NCBI GenBank assembly: GCA_963788975.1 | Contig: CAWBIJ010000003.1 | Location: 157,233-221,232, forward strand | Length of the DNA: 64,000 bases | Direction: 5' to 3' | Origin: VRUE01 sp963788975 | GTDB taxonomy: Bacteria; Actinomycetota; Thermoleophilia; Solirubrobacterales; 70-9 | Shown: positions 41,996 to 51,041 of the stretch, piece after piece | Layout: every line of letters begins with the position of its first letter | Position numbering within the stretch: the first letter of the stretch is position 1 | Made by a program: the position numbers and the translations under genes | Notes under the pieces: generated by a model | Told to the model about the DNA's origin: nothing | The model's input: the letters and a program-made list of their open reading frames with translations, nothing else | Database searches by the model: none

Positions 41996-42215
41996 GGTAT
42001 CCACTCGCTGCACCAGCAACCGCCAAGCTCGAATCCAGGGGAAGGACCGGCTGCTACGCGTCGCCACCACCTGCCGCGCACCGAGACGCACATGCCATAC
42101 CGTCCTCATCCGCACCAAGAGCGACCAACCTAAGGTCCGCAAGAGTCGCAGCTGCGTCCTCGCCGCCAGGTCGTACGACCAGACGGATGCCGTACAGGCA
42201 CGGCCCCAGCGGTAG
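41217..42215 (+). CDS. polysaccharide-lyase-like protein, second copy with different tail
   Basis: A 332-residue protein. Residues 1 to about 260 (signal peptide and jelly-roll domain) are identical to the gene at 39892. In place of the PEP repeats and tail it ends in about 72 unrelated residues that are basic and contain several cysteines (TRCTSNRQARIQGKDRLLRV, CRAPRRTCHTV). This resembles the cysteine-containing basic end seen after the repeats of the first copy only in character, not in sequence. It shares function with copy 1 but would lack the long rod. Confidence 0.72.
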   Translation: MPRPTHISPRALIVLVLAVLALSLLPVGAGAAVETKIAGLEGGSFSEFSQTNAVEGDLEITASRVYDGARAMRATYAGQGANGYIRGIWNVNWVDGDDIWFGAAYYLPVGFHDNIQGQVDLVRWDNWTLFPDDADWGGVGIYGSDHRARLLRFGAGRPNETLVGPIDLPEGRWFTLEVHQRRSAIDGEALSELYIDGELIGRSTKANSYGRPATRIRYGIVAMAEGTQTNPLELWVDNASMGNSSALGAEVAPAPEPEPTVSTRCTSNRQARIQGKDRLLRVATTCRAPRRTCHTVLIRTKSDQPKVRKSRSCVLAARSYDQTDAVQARPQR

Positions 42216-42260
42216 CACAACCTGAGCCACCCTCGCCGCAAGTACCATCTCCAAGGGCAG

Positions 42261-43667
42261 ATGGCAAGGCTCCGCCTCAACATGAAGAGAGCGGCGGGCG
42301 TGGTTGCCGCCCTCGTAGCCTTTGGGTTCCTGGTGGGGACTGGGGCCTCCGAGCCCGTCTGGCAGCAGCTGGCCGACACCCCGACTGAACGACAGGAGGT
42401 CTCCTACGTCTCCCTCGGGGGGAAGATCTACCTAGCAGGCGGGAACAACCTGGCTCACGAGCGCTACGACCCAGCAAGTGACGATTGGGAGTCCGTGGCT
42501 CCTCTCCCCGCCGAGTTCGATGGGGTCGACCACGTCCACGGCGTTGCGGTCGGAGGGAAGATCGTCTATATCGGCGGCCTCAAAGAATGGAAATCGGAAT
42601 TCCCGTTCCCCATGATCGACGCCGTCGCCGTATACGACCCGGACAGCGACGAATTCGAGTCTGGCAACCCAATGCCCACTCCGCGCAGCGCGGGCGGCGT
42701 CGCGGCCTGGCGGGGACTTGTCATCTATGCCGGCGGCCTGGGCCCAAACGGCTCGGTGGCACGGGTGGACGCCTACGATCCAATCGCAGACGAATGGATC
42801 CAGCTGGCGGACATGCCGCGCCCGCGCGATCACTTCCAGGCCGCAGTGGTGGGGGATGAGCTCTACGCGATCGGCGGTCGCGACACCTTCGAAGACGAAG
42901 GCATCGAGACCGAGGAGATCGCGCCCGTCGACGTGCTCGACCTGCCGTCCAGCCCCGCGAGCCTGGAGGACGCAAGCTGGCGCAAAGACGTCACCTCGCT
43001 GCCCACTCCGCGGGGTGGGCACGGCGTCGCGACGGTGGGAGATTGCATCTACGCGATCGGCGGAGAGGGAGCGCCCGGCAACCAGGTCACGGGGGCAACC
43101 GAGGTCTACGACACCGAGACCGGGGCCTGGCACCATCTGGCGCCGATGTGGACGCCCCGCCACGGCATCGAGGCTGCGGTGGTCGGACAGACGATCTACA
43201 TCGCGGGCGGTGGCGAGGAAGAAGAAGAATTCGCGCCGACCGACGCTCACGAAGCGCTCGACGTCAGCGCCTATGGGCCGTGTGCCACGGCACCTGAAGG
43301 AGGTCCCCCACCGGGTCCCACCGCACCAGCCCCGACGGCAGCCGGGAAATCGGCACCGGCGCTGCAGCTTCTGGCGGTACGCCCGAATCGGTTGCTGCTC
43401 CGCGACGGTGAGCCGACAGGGCGCGGGTTGCGCTTCGTGTTGGTGCTGAGAGGGGCTGCGACCGTCCGGCTGTCGCTGCAGCGCAAGGCCAAATCGGCCT
43501 GGCGACCGGTGTCCTGGCGCTTGCAGCGAGCGTTCCCCTCCGGCCGCAGCGTTGTCCGTTTCAATGGACGCGCCGGTGGCCGCCCGCTGGTCCCCGGCCG
43601 TTACCGGCTCGCTGCGACCGTCGGCGCCGAGCCGCGCCTCCAGGCGCCCTTCCGGGTCCTCCGCTGA
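42261..43667 (+). CDS. secreted kelch-repeat protein
   Basis: A 468-residue protein with a signal peptide or anchor (about 9-28), then at least five kelch units recognised by the Gly-Gly pairs and spaced Tyr/Trp: KIYLAGGNN...YDPASDDWE, KIVYIGGLK...YDPDSDEFE, LVIYAGGLG...YDPIADEWI, ELYAIGGRD, CIYAIGGEG...YDTETGAWH and TIYIAGGG. They form a beta propeller over residues about 35-335. A Pro-rich linker leads to an Ig-like C-terminal domain (about 365-468, RLSLQRKAKSAWRPVSWRLQ). It probably binds glycan or protein at the surface. Confidence 0.8.
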   Translation: MARLRLNMKRAAGVVAALVAFGFLVGTGASEPVWQQLADTPTERQEVSYVSLGGKIYLAGGNNLAHERYDPASDDWESVAPLPAEFDGVDHVHGVAVGGKIVYIGGLKEWKSEFPFPMIDAVAVYDPDSDEFESGNPMPTPRSAGGVAAWRGLVIYAGGLGPNGSVARVDAYDPIADEWIQLADMPRPRDHFQAAVVGDELYAIGGRDTFEDEGIETEEIAPVDVLDLPSSPASLEDASWRKDVTSLPTPRGGHGVATVGDCIYAIGGEGAPGNQVTGATEVYDTETGAWHHLAPMWTPRHGIEAAVVGQTIYIAGGGEEEEEFAPTDAHEALDVSAYGPCATAPEGGPPPGPTAPAPTAAGKSAPALQLLAVRPNRLLLRDGEPTGRGLRFVLVLRGAATVRLSLQRKAKSAWRPVSWRLQRAFPSGRSVVRFNGRAGGRPLVPGRYRLAATVGAEPRLQAPFRVLR

Positions 43668-43719
43668 GGCACCGGACGAACCGCCTGGCCGCCGGGCACG
43701 CGGATAGCCTCGCGAGCCG

Positions 43720-44689
43720 ATGCCTGCCGAATACCTGACCCCCCGGAACCTTCCGGAAAGCGAGGAGTGGACCGCCCGCTGCGAGACGATCGAGCGCGAC
43801 CGTTTCTCGCGCAGCGCCCTGTTCCGTGAGCTCGTGAAAAGGGCGGCCGGGCACCGTGGCTTGATCCTCGACGGCTCGATCGGGGCCGGGGAGCTGTACG
43901 TCGACCTGCTCGCCGGCATCGCCGTTCGCCGCCGCCGCGGCGGCGCGCGCACGCCGATAGTGCTGGGCGAGTGCCAGTGGAAGGCCAGCGGGAACCTGCT
44001 CGATCGCGCGGCGATCAGGCTGGGCTTGCGTGCGATAGACGGCCCGAGGGTCGCCTACTGCGTGCTCACCGATTGGGAGCGAGACCGCTTCGCCGACACC
44101 TGGGGAGTGGACTCCGACCGGGTCTTCGTCACTCCCTACCGCTACACGCTCGGCGCAGCGGATCTCGCGGCGCCGCGCTCGCTCAGCGGAGGCGTCTTCG
44201 CCGGCGGGAACTCTCTGCGCGACTACGCTCCTCTGGTCGCGGCTGCGGCGGAGATCGACGAACAGTTCGTGCTGGCGACGACGCTGGTGCAAGAACCCGG
44301 TTCCCCCCAACGTGACCGCAGGCCCCGTCTCCCCCGGGCGCTTCTTCGAGCTGCTGCGCAACGCCCGCGTCGTCGTCGTCGCACTCGACGCGCGCGACGA
44401 CCGCACGGCGGGGCAGCAGACCTACCTGAACGCGATGGCGCTGGGCAAGCCGACGATCGTGAGCGACAGTCCCGGTGTGCGCGAGTACGTCGAGGACGGT
44501 CGCACCGGCTTGGTGGTCCCGCCCGCGAATCCCGATGCGTTGAGCCGAGCCCTGCGCTGGGTGCTGGATCCAGCGAACGAGTCCGCGCTCGAGCGCATGG
44601 GCGCCGAGGCCGAGCGAGAAGCGCTTTCGCGCTTCTCCCCCGCCCGCTACGCGCAACGGACGCTCGAGGTCGCCGACCGGATCTCCTGA
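43720..44689 (+). pseudogene. glycosyltransferase, frameshifted in a C-run
   Basis: The N-terminal half (from the ATG at 43720) has GLILDGSIGAGELYVDLLAG, LGECQWKASGNLLDRAAIR and DRVFVTPYRYTLG, the acceptor half of a GT-B enzyme. The frame is lost at a run of six C (44303-44308). The other frame continues NVTAGPVSPGRFFELLRNARVV and the GT4-like donor half (TYLNAMALGKPTIVSDSPGVREYV, NPDALSRALRWVL) to 44689. One base gained or lost in the C-run restores a normal enzyme of about 320 residues. A homopolymer error is a strong alternative to true loss. Confidence 0.75.
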
Positions 44690-44703
44690 CCCGGCGACGG
44701 ACC

Positions 44704-45795
44704 TCAGTCCACCGGATCCCAGGTGACCTGCTGGTGGCGCCGAGCCGCGCGCAGAACGCCGAGCGCGACCGCGACGTTGCCGAGCACGAACTGGCCCAGC
44801 GCACGGCATGCGCGACCCAGTCTCCCCGGCGGCGCCACTCCAGCCGCTGCGAGTCCCCCGATGCCGTAGCCGGCGAGCTGAGCCCCCGCCGCTGCGCGAT
44901 AGCCCGCACTGCCCGACAGCGCTACTGAAGAGAGCAAGATGCCGAGCAGGAAGAACGGCAAGGCCAGGCGGCCGAGCTTGTGGGACACGATGCGCAGGGC
45001 AAAGCCTGGCGGCAAGCCACGCAGTTCTCCGATGGCCATCGCACGGCCGGCGCCCATACGCGAGCGTCGGGCCACCTCGCCCCGAGCCGACGGCGGCGGC
45101 TCGACCGAACCGGCGCCCGGCTCGTAAACCACCCGTCCTCCGTCGCGCACGAGGCGGCAAAGCAGCCAGAAATCGTCGTTGACGACTCCTTCCGGGAAGC
45201 TTGGCATGCGCTCCCTGCGGACCGCCATGAACTCCCCCGACATCGCCGCGACGCTCCCGCTGCGGCTCTCCAGCTGGCGAATCAGGTCCTCGTAGCGATC
45301 GTAGGCGCTGCCGATCTCACCCCGGCGGCCGGCCACCGCCCAGATCGCCGGGTCGGCGAAATGACGCATCGCCGCGCGCAGCGAGCCGGTCTCGAGCAGG
45401 TTGTTGGCATCCGTCATCACCACGACGTCCCCCCGAACGTGCTCGAGAGCACGGTTCATCGCCGCCGCCTTGCCTTCTCGCTCGGCGGAGAAGAGCAGCT
45501 GCGCCGACGGGCTTGCCTCCCTGACAAGCCGCGCCAGCTCCTCATCGCCGTCGACCGGCACGAGAATCTCGATCCGATCCGCGGGATAGTCGAGCGTTGC
45601 GAGAGCCTGGAGCTTGCGCGGCAGGGCCTCGCGCTCGCGGTAGCCGGGAACGATCAGGCTCACCATGGGGGGTTCCTGGCCGGCGGCGCTGTGCCAAGGC
45701 CGTCGTGGGCGAATCGTCAGCGCCAGCGGATAGCCCGCCAGGACCCAGCCAGCTCCAGCGAGGCACCCCCAGAAGGCGATGACCGCGGCGATCAA
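44704..45795 (-). CDS. GT2-family membrane glycosyltransferase
   Basis: A 363-residue enzyme with a TTG start overlapping the upstream stop by 4 nt. An N-terminal helix is followed by a GT-A domain: PMVSLIVPGYREREALPRKLQ, LVPVDGDEE (DXD-like), GKAAAMNRALEHVRGDVVVMTDANN and VNDDFWLLCRLVRDGG. Three or four membrane helices end the protein. The layout recalls processive or polyprenyl-linked GT2 enzymes that build surface polysaccharide at the membrane. Confidence 0.85.
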   Translation of the reverse strand: MIAAVIAFWGCLAGAGWVLAGYPLALTIRPRRPWHSAAGQEPPMVSLIVPGYREREALPRKLQALATLDYPADRIEILVPVDGDEELARLVREASPSAQLLFSAEREGKAAAMNRALEHVRGDVVVMTDANNLLETGSLRAAMRHFADPAIWAVAGRRGEIGSAYDRYEDLIRQLESRSGSVAAMSGEFMAVRRERMPSFPEGVVNDDFWLLCRLVRDGGRVVYEPGAGSVEPPPSARGEVARRSRMGAGRAMAIGELRGLPPGFALRIVSHKLGRLALPFFLLGILLSSVALSGSAGYRAAAGAQLAGYGIGGLAAAGVAPPGRLGRACRALGQFVLGNVAVALGVLRAARRHQQVTWDPVD

Positions 45796-47150
45796 GCCGG
45801 CTCCTTGCTGCCGTCCCCGTGCTCAGAGGCGTGCAGCTGAGCGGCGTAAGCAAGCATCAGGCCTACGAGGATGAACAACAGGCGCAACTGGCTCCCGTGC
45901 AGGAAGAGGCTGCCGACGAGGTAGGTAGACACAGAGAGAACCAGCGCCCGCCCGAGCGGCGTCCGCCATATCCCGCGCGAGAGAGCGTAGGAGAAGGCAA
46001 CAAAGCCGGCGACGATCCAGCCGACGACTCCGACGATCCCTTGCTCTGAGGCGATCTCGAGCGGCAGGCTGTGCGGCTCGCGAAGCGAGCGGGGGTCGTC
46101 GCCGATGTTGCGGCTGTAGTCGCGGTAGAGGCCCTCGTAGCGGCCGGGGCCAACCCCTGTGACGGGGTGGTCGCTGAACATGGTGAGGGCGATCGTGTTC
46201 TCCGTCGCACGCCCGCCGACAGTCCGGCTGGCCGAGCTGCTCGCCTGGCTGGCGAAGAGGGGGATGGTTGCCGCCGCCACCAGCACGGTGGCGACCGCGG
46301 CCAGGCGCAGCTGCCGGTTGGGAGTGGAGAAAGCGACCGCCGCAAGCGCAAACAGCATCGCGAGGGCAGCACCGCGTGAGCCGGCGGCGAGGATGCCGCC
46401 GGCGACCGCAACCAGCGCCAGGAAGCCGAGATTGCGCTTCCAGCCGCCCTTCGTCACAAGGAACAGGGCGAGCGGCACCAGCGCGGCCATCGAGAGGGCG
46501 TAGAAATTGGGCTCGCCGAACGGGCCCGCCGCGCGCGGCGCCTCCCGGTTGATGACGAAGTCCGGCTCGACGCTGAGCGGGAAGAGTTCGGTCGGGCCGA
46601 TAAGCACTGAGGAAATGCCGCCGAGCCCCAGTACCGCCGCGACCACGACGAGGGCGATGATGACCCGTTCCACGCTGCCCGCGCCGAACACGCACAGCGC
46701 CCCGATGAAGATGAAGGCCAGCTCGCGCAATTCCCCGCCAGGGACCATTGCGCCTTCGGGGCTGACCGCAGCCGAGACCAGGAGCGGAAGCGCCAAGAAC
46801 ACGCTGACGAGAAGCGTTGTGGCAGCCAGGCGCGGCCACTCGAAGGCCCGCCACGCAGCGAGGCCGAGCAGGAGCAAACCCCCGACTTCGACTGGAGAAG
46901 GAAGGCCGGCGTACATGCGGCCAGGCAAAGCCGCCCAGGTGAGGGCGATGAACACCGGCACTATCCAGGCGGGTCGCTCGAGCAGGAAGACGGCGAGAAC
47001 ACCGAAAAGCAGCAGCACCGGAAGGACAGCGGGCTCGCGGGAGACGAGCCCGAGCGCGACCAAGGCGGCGAAGACCGCGATCAAGATCGCCCCCAGTGCC
47101 AGCATGACGCCCGGGGTCGCGTTCAGCGCAGGGGCCGGGGCTGCGCGCAT
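45792..47150 (-). CDS. O-antigen ligase/polymerase (Wzy/WaaL-like)
   Basis: A 452-residue protein with about 11 hydrophobic segments and the family loop DHPVTGVGPGRYEGLYRDY followed by REPHSLPLEIASEQGIVGVV, the conserved periplasmic His region. It polymerises or ligates polysaccharide units on the outer face of the membrane. It follows the chain-length gene by 4 nt and overlaps the GT2 gene. Confidence 0.83.
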   Translation of the reverse strand: MRAAPAPALNATPGVMLALGAILIAVFAALVALGLVSREPAVLPVLLLFGVLAVFLLERPAWIVPVFIALTWAALPGRMYAGLPSPVEVGGLLLLGLAAWRAFEWPRLAATTLLVSVFLALPLLVSAAVSPEGAMVPGGELRELAFIFIGALCVFGAGSVERVIIALVVVAAVLGLGGISSVLIGPTELFPLSVEPDFVINREAPRAAGPFGEPNFYALSMAALVPLALFLVTKGGWKRNLGFLALVAVAGGILAAGSRGAALAMLFALAAVAFSTPNRQLRLAAVATVLVAAATIPLFASQASSSASRTVGGRATENTIALTMFSDHPVTGVGPGRYEGLYRDYSRNIGDDPRSLREPHSLPLEIASEQGIVGVVGWIVAGFVAFSYALSRGIWRTPLGRALVLSVSTYLVGSLFLHGSQLRLLFILVGLMLAYAAQLHASEHGDGSKEPA

Positions 47151-47154
47151 GGAG

Positions 47155-47760
47155 CTAACTGGACGAGGTGGCGCGATCTCGCTTGGATGCCTTCTTGCCT
47201 GAGCGCGGCTCGGGAGACCGGGGCGCGTTGATGGGCTCGGCGACGCGGCGCAGGATCAGCGCCACCGCGAGGGCAGCGAAGCCCGCCAGGAGCAGTGTCG
47301 CGAGCAGCACCAAGCCAGCACCGGGGCCCGCCAGCTCCGGCGTCGAGGGTTCCTCCAGCACGGCGGGCGCAAAGAGGTCGCTCAGGGTCTCTTGCTTTTC
47401 GCCGGTCGCGACGATCACCGAGTCGAGCGCCGGCTGCACCTCGTCCTCCCCACCGGTGGCGATTAGCCTGATCGTGCGGGTGTCCGGTATGGACCGCACC
47501 GTGATGTCGACGCCCAACGCGCGCGCCTCGGCGGTCGTGTCGTCAGACGCCATCAGCTCGACGTACGTACCCAAGGTTCCCGATCGTTCAAATGACTCGA
47601 GCAGGCCACCGACGAGTTCGGGGTCTTTCGCATCAGGCGCGAGGACGACGGTGGCGACGCTCTCGTAGTCGCGATCGCGCACGATCGCGAAAGCGATCCC
47701 CGCCACCAGCACCATCGCCGCCGCGGCGAGAGCCGCGAGCCTGATCGCAGAGCTTGTCAT
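47155..47760 (-). CDS. chain-length-determinant-like membrane protein
   Basis: A 201-residue protein with two membrane helices (about 6-26 and 145-168) flanking an extracytoplasmic domain (YESVATVVLAPDAKDPELVGGLLE and following), the Wzz/CapA plan. A basic tail (SGKKASKRDR) ends in the cytosol. No kinase domain is attached. It would set polysaccharide length with the Wzy-like protein next door. Its ATG overlaps the sugar-transferase stop by 4 nt. Confidence 0.75.
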   Translation of the reverse strand: MTSSAIRLAALAAAAMVLVAGIAFAIVRDRDYESVATVVLAPDAKDPELVGGLLESFERSGTLGTYVELMASDDTTAEARALGVDITVRSIPDTRTIRLIATGGEDEVQPALDSVIVATGEKQETLSDLFAPAVLEEPSTPELAGPGAGLVLLATLLLAGFAALAVALILRRVAEPINAPRSPEPRSGKKASKRDRATSSS

Positions 47761-48479
47761 GCGACTCCGGTGCGGCTGAAGACGACGCGTACCGTCGCCA
47801 GCAGAAGGCGGAAATCCTGCCAGAGCGAGGGCTTGCGAAAGAAGCTGATCTCGAGCCGGCAGCGTTCCTCGAAGTTCATCGAGGTCCGGCCCCATACCTG
47901 CCACGGACCCGTTAGGCCGGGGCGGAAATCGAGCCTGCCGGTTTGCCAGATGTCATAGGTGCCCGCCTCGAAGCTGGTCGGGCGAGGGCCGACGAGCGTC
48001 ATGTCCCCCTTCAGCACGTTGATGAACTGCGGCAGCTCGTCGAGGCTCGTCCTGCGCAAGAAGCGTCCGAGCGGGGTCACTCGCGGGTCGTTCTTGAGCC
48101 GAAAGTCCGGCCAGGCCACTTCGCTGCGGTCGCGCAGCTGCTCCTTCAGCTCCTCTGCGTTGGCCACCATGGTCCGGTACTTCAACAAATGGAACCGACG
48201 ACCTCCCAAGCCAGTTCGCGGTTGCCTGAAGAGAATCGGGACGGAAGTGTCGCTGAACTTGATCAAGAGCGCGATCACGAGCATCGGCAGGCCGAACACC
48301 AGCAAGGCCAGGCTCGAGGCGAGGATGTCGAGCACCCGCTTCGAAAACCAGTATCCGGGACCAGCCTCGGGATGCACCGCCCCGGCAGCCGCGCGCGCTG
48401 CAGCCGCTGCATCAGCTTCCCCTCTCACACCGCTAGGCATCCGTCGTCCCAAGATAGCTCGCCAAGGTTTTGCCGTCAT
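47757..48479 (-). CDS. polyprenyl-phosphate sugar-phosphotransferase (WbaP-like)
   Basis: About 240 residues from the ATG at 48479; a GTG at 48542 would add 21 residues but leaves only 5 bp to the divergent flippase gene. One membrane helix (DILASSLALLVFGLPMLVIA) precedes the catalytic domain with LFRQPRTGLGGRRFHLLKYRTM, DPRVTPLGRFLRRTSLDELPQ and MTLVGPRP, then PGLTGPWQVWGR. It starts the repeat unit by moving a sugar phosphate onto undecaprenyl phosphate. It heads the minus-strand run of four polysaccharide genes. Confidence 0.9.
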   Translation of the reverse strand: MTAKPWRAILGRRMPSGVRGEADAAAAARAAAGAVHPEAGPGYWFSKRVLDILASSLALLVFGLPMLVIALLIKFSDTSVPILFRQPRTGLGGRRFHLLKYRTMVANAEELKEQLRDRSEVAWPDFRLKNDPRVTPLGRFLRRTSLDELPQFINVLKGDMTLVGPRPTSFEAGTYDIWQTGRLDFRPGLTGPWQVWGRTSMNFEERCRLEISFFRKPSLWQDFRLLLATVRVVFSRTGVA

Positions 48480-48547
48480 CGCCGTAGGGTTCAGCTTCGG
48501 CTTGGCGAAGCCGAGACTTAAGCGATGAGCGAAGCCAAACACCCTTC

Positions 48548-50032
48548 ATGAGCGACTCCGACTGGGGTCGATCGACCCGTCACGGCCTGCTCTGGTCGGC
48601 GGCGAGCCTGCTCGGCAACAAGGCCGTCAACTTCATTTCGATCCTGGTTCTCGCCCGCCTTCTCACCCCGTCGGAGTTCGGCGTGGTCGCGGCGATCGTC
48701 GTATTCCTCAGCTTCATCGAACTGGGCAGCGATCTGGGGATGAAGGCGACCGTCGTCTACGAGCAAGAGCGCGGGGTCACGGAGCGGGTCCAGTCGGCCT
48801 TCACGCTCAACCTGATCATTGCCGTGCTCCTCGCCGGAGTCGGGGTGGCTTGTGCCCCTCTGGTAGCCGATTTCTTCAGGGCTGGAGACGAGGCCGACCT
48901 GTTCCGCCTGGGCGCGCTGACGCTGCTGTTCGTCGGGCTCGGCAACATCCACGACGCCCTGCTGCTGCGCGGCATGGACTTCAAGCGGCGCACAATCCCC
49001 CAGATCGTCCGCGCCACGGTTCGCGCCGCCTTCTCCATTGGGCTGGCGTTCGCTGGACTCGGTGCCGCCGCCCTGGTGATCGGCATGCTGGCCGGCGCCG
49101 CCGCCTGGACGGTTGCCCAGTGGATCGTCTCGCCATTCCGGCCGACGTTCGAGCTCGACCGCAAGATCGTCCGTGGAATGGCCAGCTACGGGAGCGGCGC
49201 CGCGGTGCTCGAGGTGCTCTCTGTCGTGCGCACGCGAGCCGACACCGCGATCGTGGGACGGGTTCTCGGCGAGCGCGCGCTTGGCCTCTACTCGATCGCC
49301 TTTCGGGTCCCGGAGCTGCTGATAGAAACGGTGGCGTGGAACACCTCCCAGGTCGCCTTCCCCGCCTTCTCGCAGAAGCGCGCCACCGATCAAGGCGACC
49401 TCGCCCGCTCGACGCTGCGCCTGCTCCGCTTTCAGGCCCTCTATGCCCTGCCTGTCGCCGCCGGCCTAGCGATTGTCGCGACGCCCCTGATCGTGGTCCT
49501 CTTCTCGGCAAAGTGGGAGTCGGCGGGAGGAGTCACCTCTGCAATCGCGATCATGGCAGGCATCGGGGCGCTCGCCTTTCCGCTGGGCGACGTATTCAAG
49601 GCACTGGGACGACAGCGTGTCCTGGCGACCATCGACGCCGTTGAGATCGCAATCATGATCGCGGCGATCGTCACCGTCGCTCCGCACGGGATCGTGGCCG
49701 TGGCCTGGACCCGTGCGGCTGTCGCCGTCCTGATGTGCGTGGTCCAGATCGGATTCGTACTCCGCGCGCTCGAGACCAGCGCACGCTCCTTCGTCGATGC
49801 CACCCGGCCTGCGCTGATCGCGGCGGTCGGCGTTGCGGTGGGAGCAGGTGCAGGACGACTCGTGACAGATGGTCCCGCAGGGGCGGAGCTGATTGCCGGA
49901 TGTGTGCTTGGGGCCGCCGGCGGTCTGATTGCGACACGACTGTTCGCCTTCGAGGCGCTGCGCGAACTGTGGGATCAGCTTCGCAAGCTGCGCTCAGCTC
50001 GTCGCCCGGCAGCGGCCGGCCCGGAGGCCTGA
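48548..50032 (+). CDS. polysaccharide flippase (Wzx/MATE-like)
   Basis: A 494-residue protein with 12-14 hydrophobic helices, beginning TRHGLLWSAASLLGNKAVNFISILVLARLL and then LTPSEFGVVAAIVVFLSF, characteristic of the polysaccharide-biosynthesis (RfbX/Wzx) family. ERVQSAFTLNLIIAVLLAG and GRVLGERALGLYSIAFRVPE are in the expected places. It moves lipid-linked sugars across the membrane. Followed 1 nt later by a deacetylase. Confidence 0.87.
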   Translation: MSDSDWGRSTRHGLLWSAASLLGNKAVNFISILVLARLLTPSEFGVVAAIVVFLSFIELGSDLGMKATVVYEQERGVTERVQSAFTLNLIIAVLLAGVGVACAPLVADFFRAGDEADLFRLGALTLLFVGLGNIHDALLLRGMDFKRRTIPQIVRATVRAAFSIGLAFAGLGAAALVIGMLAGAAAWTVAQWIVSPFRPTFELDRKIVRGMASYGSGAAVLEVLSVVRTRADTAIVGRVLGERALGLYSIAFRVPELLIETVAWNTSQVAFPAFSQKRATDQGDLARSTLRLLRFQALYALPVAAGLAIVATPLIVVLFSAKWESAGGVTSAIAIMAGIGALAFPLGDVFKALGRQRVLATIDAVEIAIMIAAIVTVAPHGIVAVAWTRAAVAVLMCVVQIGFVLRALETSARSFVDATRPALIAAVGVAVGAGAGRLVTDGPAGAELIAGCVLGAAGGLIATRLFAFEALRELWDQLRKLRSARRPAAAGPEA

Positions 50033-50033
50033 A

Positions 50034-51041
50034 GTGGACGGAACGAAGCTCGCGCGTGGAGCGCGCCTGCTCTCGCGCAGCGGTGCAGGCGCTGTGCTGC
50101 GCAAGCTGCCCACCTGGAGCGGGGTCCTCACGCTTTGCTTTCACCGCATCGGCGTCCGTGGCACCAGCGCCTGGGAGCCGGGCCTATGGGATGCGACGAT
50201 CGACGGCTTCGACCAGCGCTTGACCTTCCTGCGTCGGTATGCGGAGGTGATCTCGCCCAAGGAGCTGCTGGCGCTCGACTCACCGCCCCGGGGCCGCCAC
50301 GTGATGCTGACCTTTGACGACGGCTATCGCGAGTGGGCAACGGACGTCCTGCCCGTGCTGCGGTCCCATGGCGTGACAGCGGCATTCTTCATCACCACCG
50401 GCTTCATCGACCGGCCTCGAGCCCCGTGGTGGTACGAGCTGCCGTGGATGGCGCACAGCGGCCCGCGACAGGCGCTTCCGGCCGGCGAGTGGCTGGCGGC
50501 AGGTCTGGATTTCGCTGAGATGACGCCGGACCACGCGGCAGAGGCTCTGCTCAGCCGCTACAAGGAACTACCAGGCGACCGGGGAGAGGCCTTTTTGGAT
50601 TGGGTCGGGGGGGCAAGCGGGTGCGGACGCTGCGACCCGGAGACGGTGCGAGAGGATTGGCTGACCTGGGACATGGTTCGCGACCTGCGCGACGCAGGGA
50701 TGGAGATCGGCGGCCATACCGTCGACCACCCCATCCTCTCCCGCCTCAGCGCCGCAGGGCAGCAGCAGCAGGTCTCCGACTGCGCGCGGCGCATCGAAGC
50801 CGAGTTGGAGCGTCCTATGCGGATGTTCGCCTATCCGATCGGCGAACCGGACAGCTTCGACGCCGCGACCCGGTCGGCCCTCGAGGCGGAGGACGTCGCA
50901 CTCGCCTTCGCATACCACGGCGGCTTCCTGCGATCCGGCCATGACTTCGATCGGCTCGCTCTCCCCCGCATCACCGGCGGCATCGAACCGGAAATCCTGC
51001 GCGCGGCCCTTGCCTTGCCTCAGTGGTTCGCGCGGTGGTGA
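50034..51041 (+). CDS. polysaccharide deacetylase (NodB-type)
   Basis: A 335-residue protein from a GTG 1 nt after the flippase stop. It has LTLCFHRIG at the N-terminus, MLTFDDGYREW (catalytic Asp pair), EIGGHTVDHPILS (metal histidines) and MFAYPIGEPDSFD. A cysteine pair (CGRC) lies in an insert of the middle part. No signal peptide. It likely removes N-acetyl groups from sugars of the cluster's product. Its 3' end overlaps the end of the opposing gene by 22 nt. Confidence 0.85.
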   Translation: MDGTKLARGARLLSRSGAGAVLRKLPTWSGVLTLCFHRIGVRGTSAWEPGLWDATIDGFDQRLTFLRRYAEVISPKELLALDSPPRGRHVMLTFDDGYREWATDVLPVLRSHGVTAAFFITTGFIDRPRAPWWYELPWMAHSGPRQALPAGEWLAAGLDFAEMTPDHAAEALLSRYKELPGDRGEAFLDWVGGASGCGRCDPETVREDWLTWDMVRDLRDAGMEIGGHTVDHPILSRLSAAGQQQQVSDCARRIEAELERPMRMFAYPIGEPDSFDAATRSALEAEDVALAFAYHGGFLRSGHDFDRLALPRITGGIEPEILRAALALPQWFARW

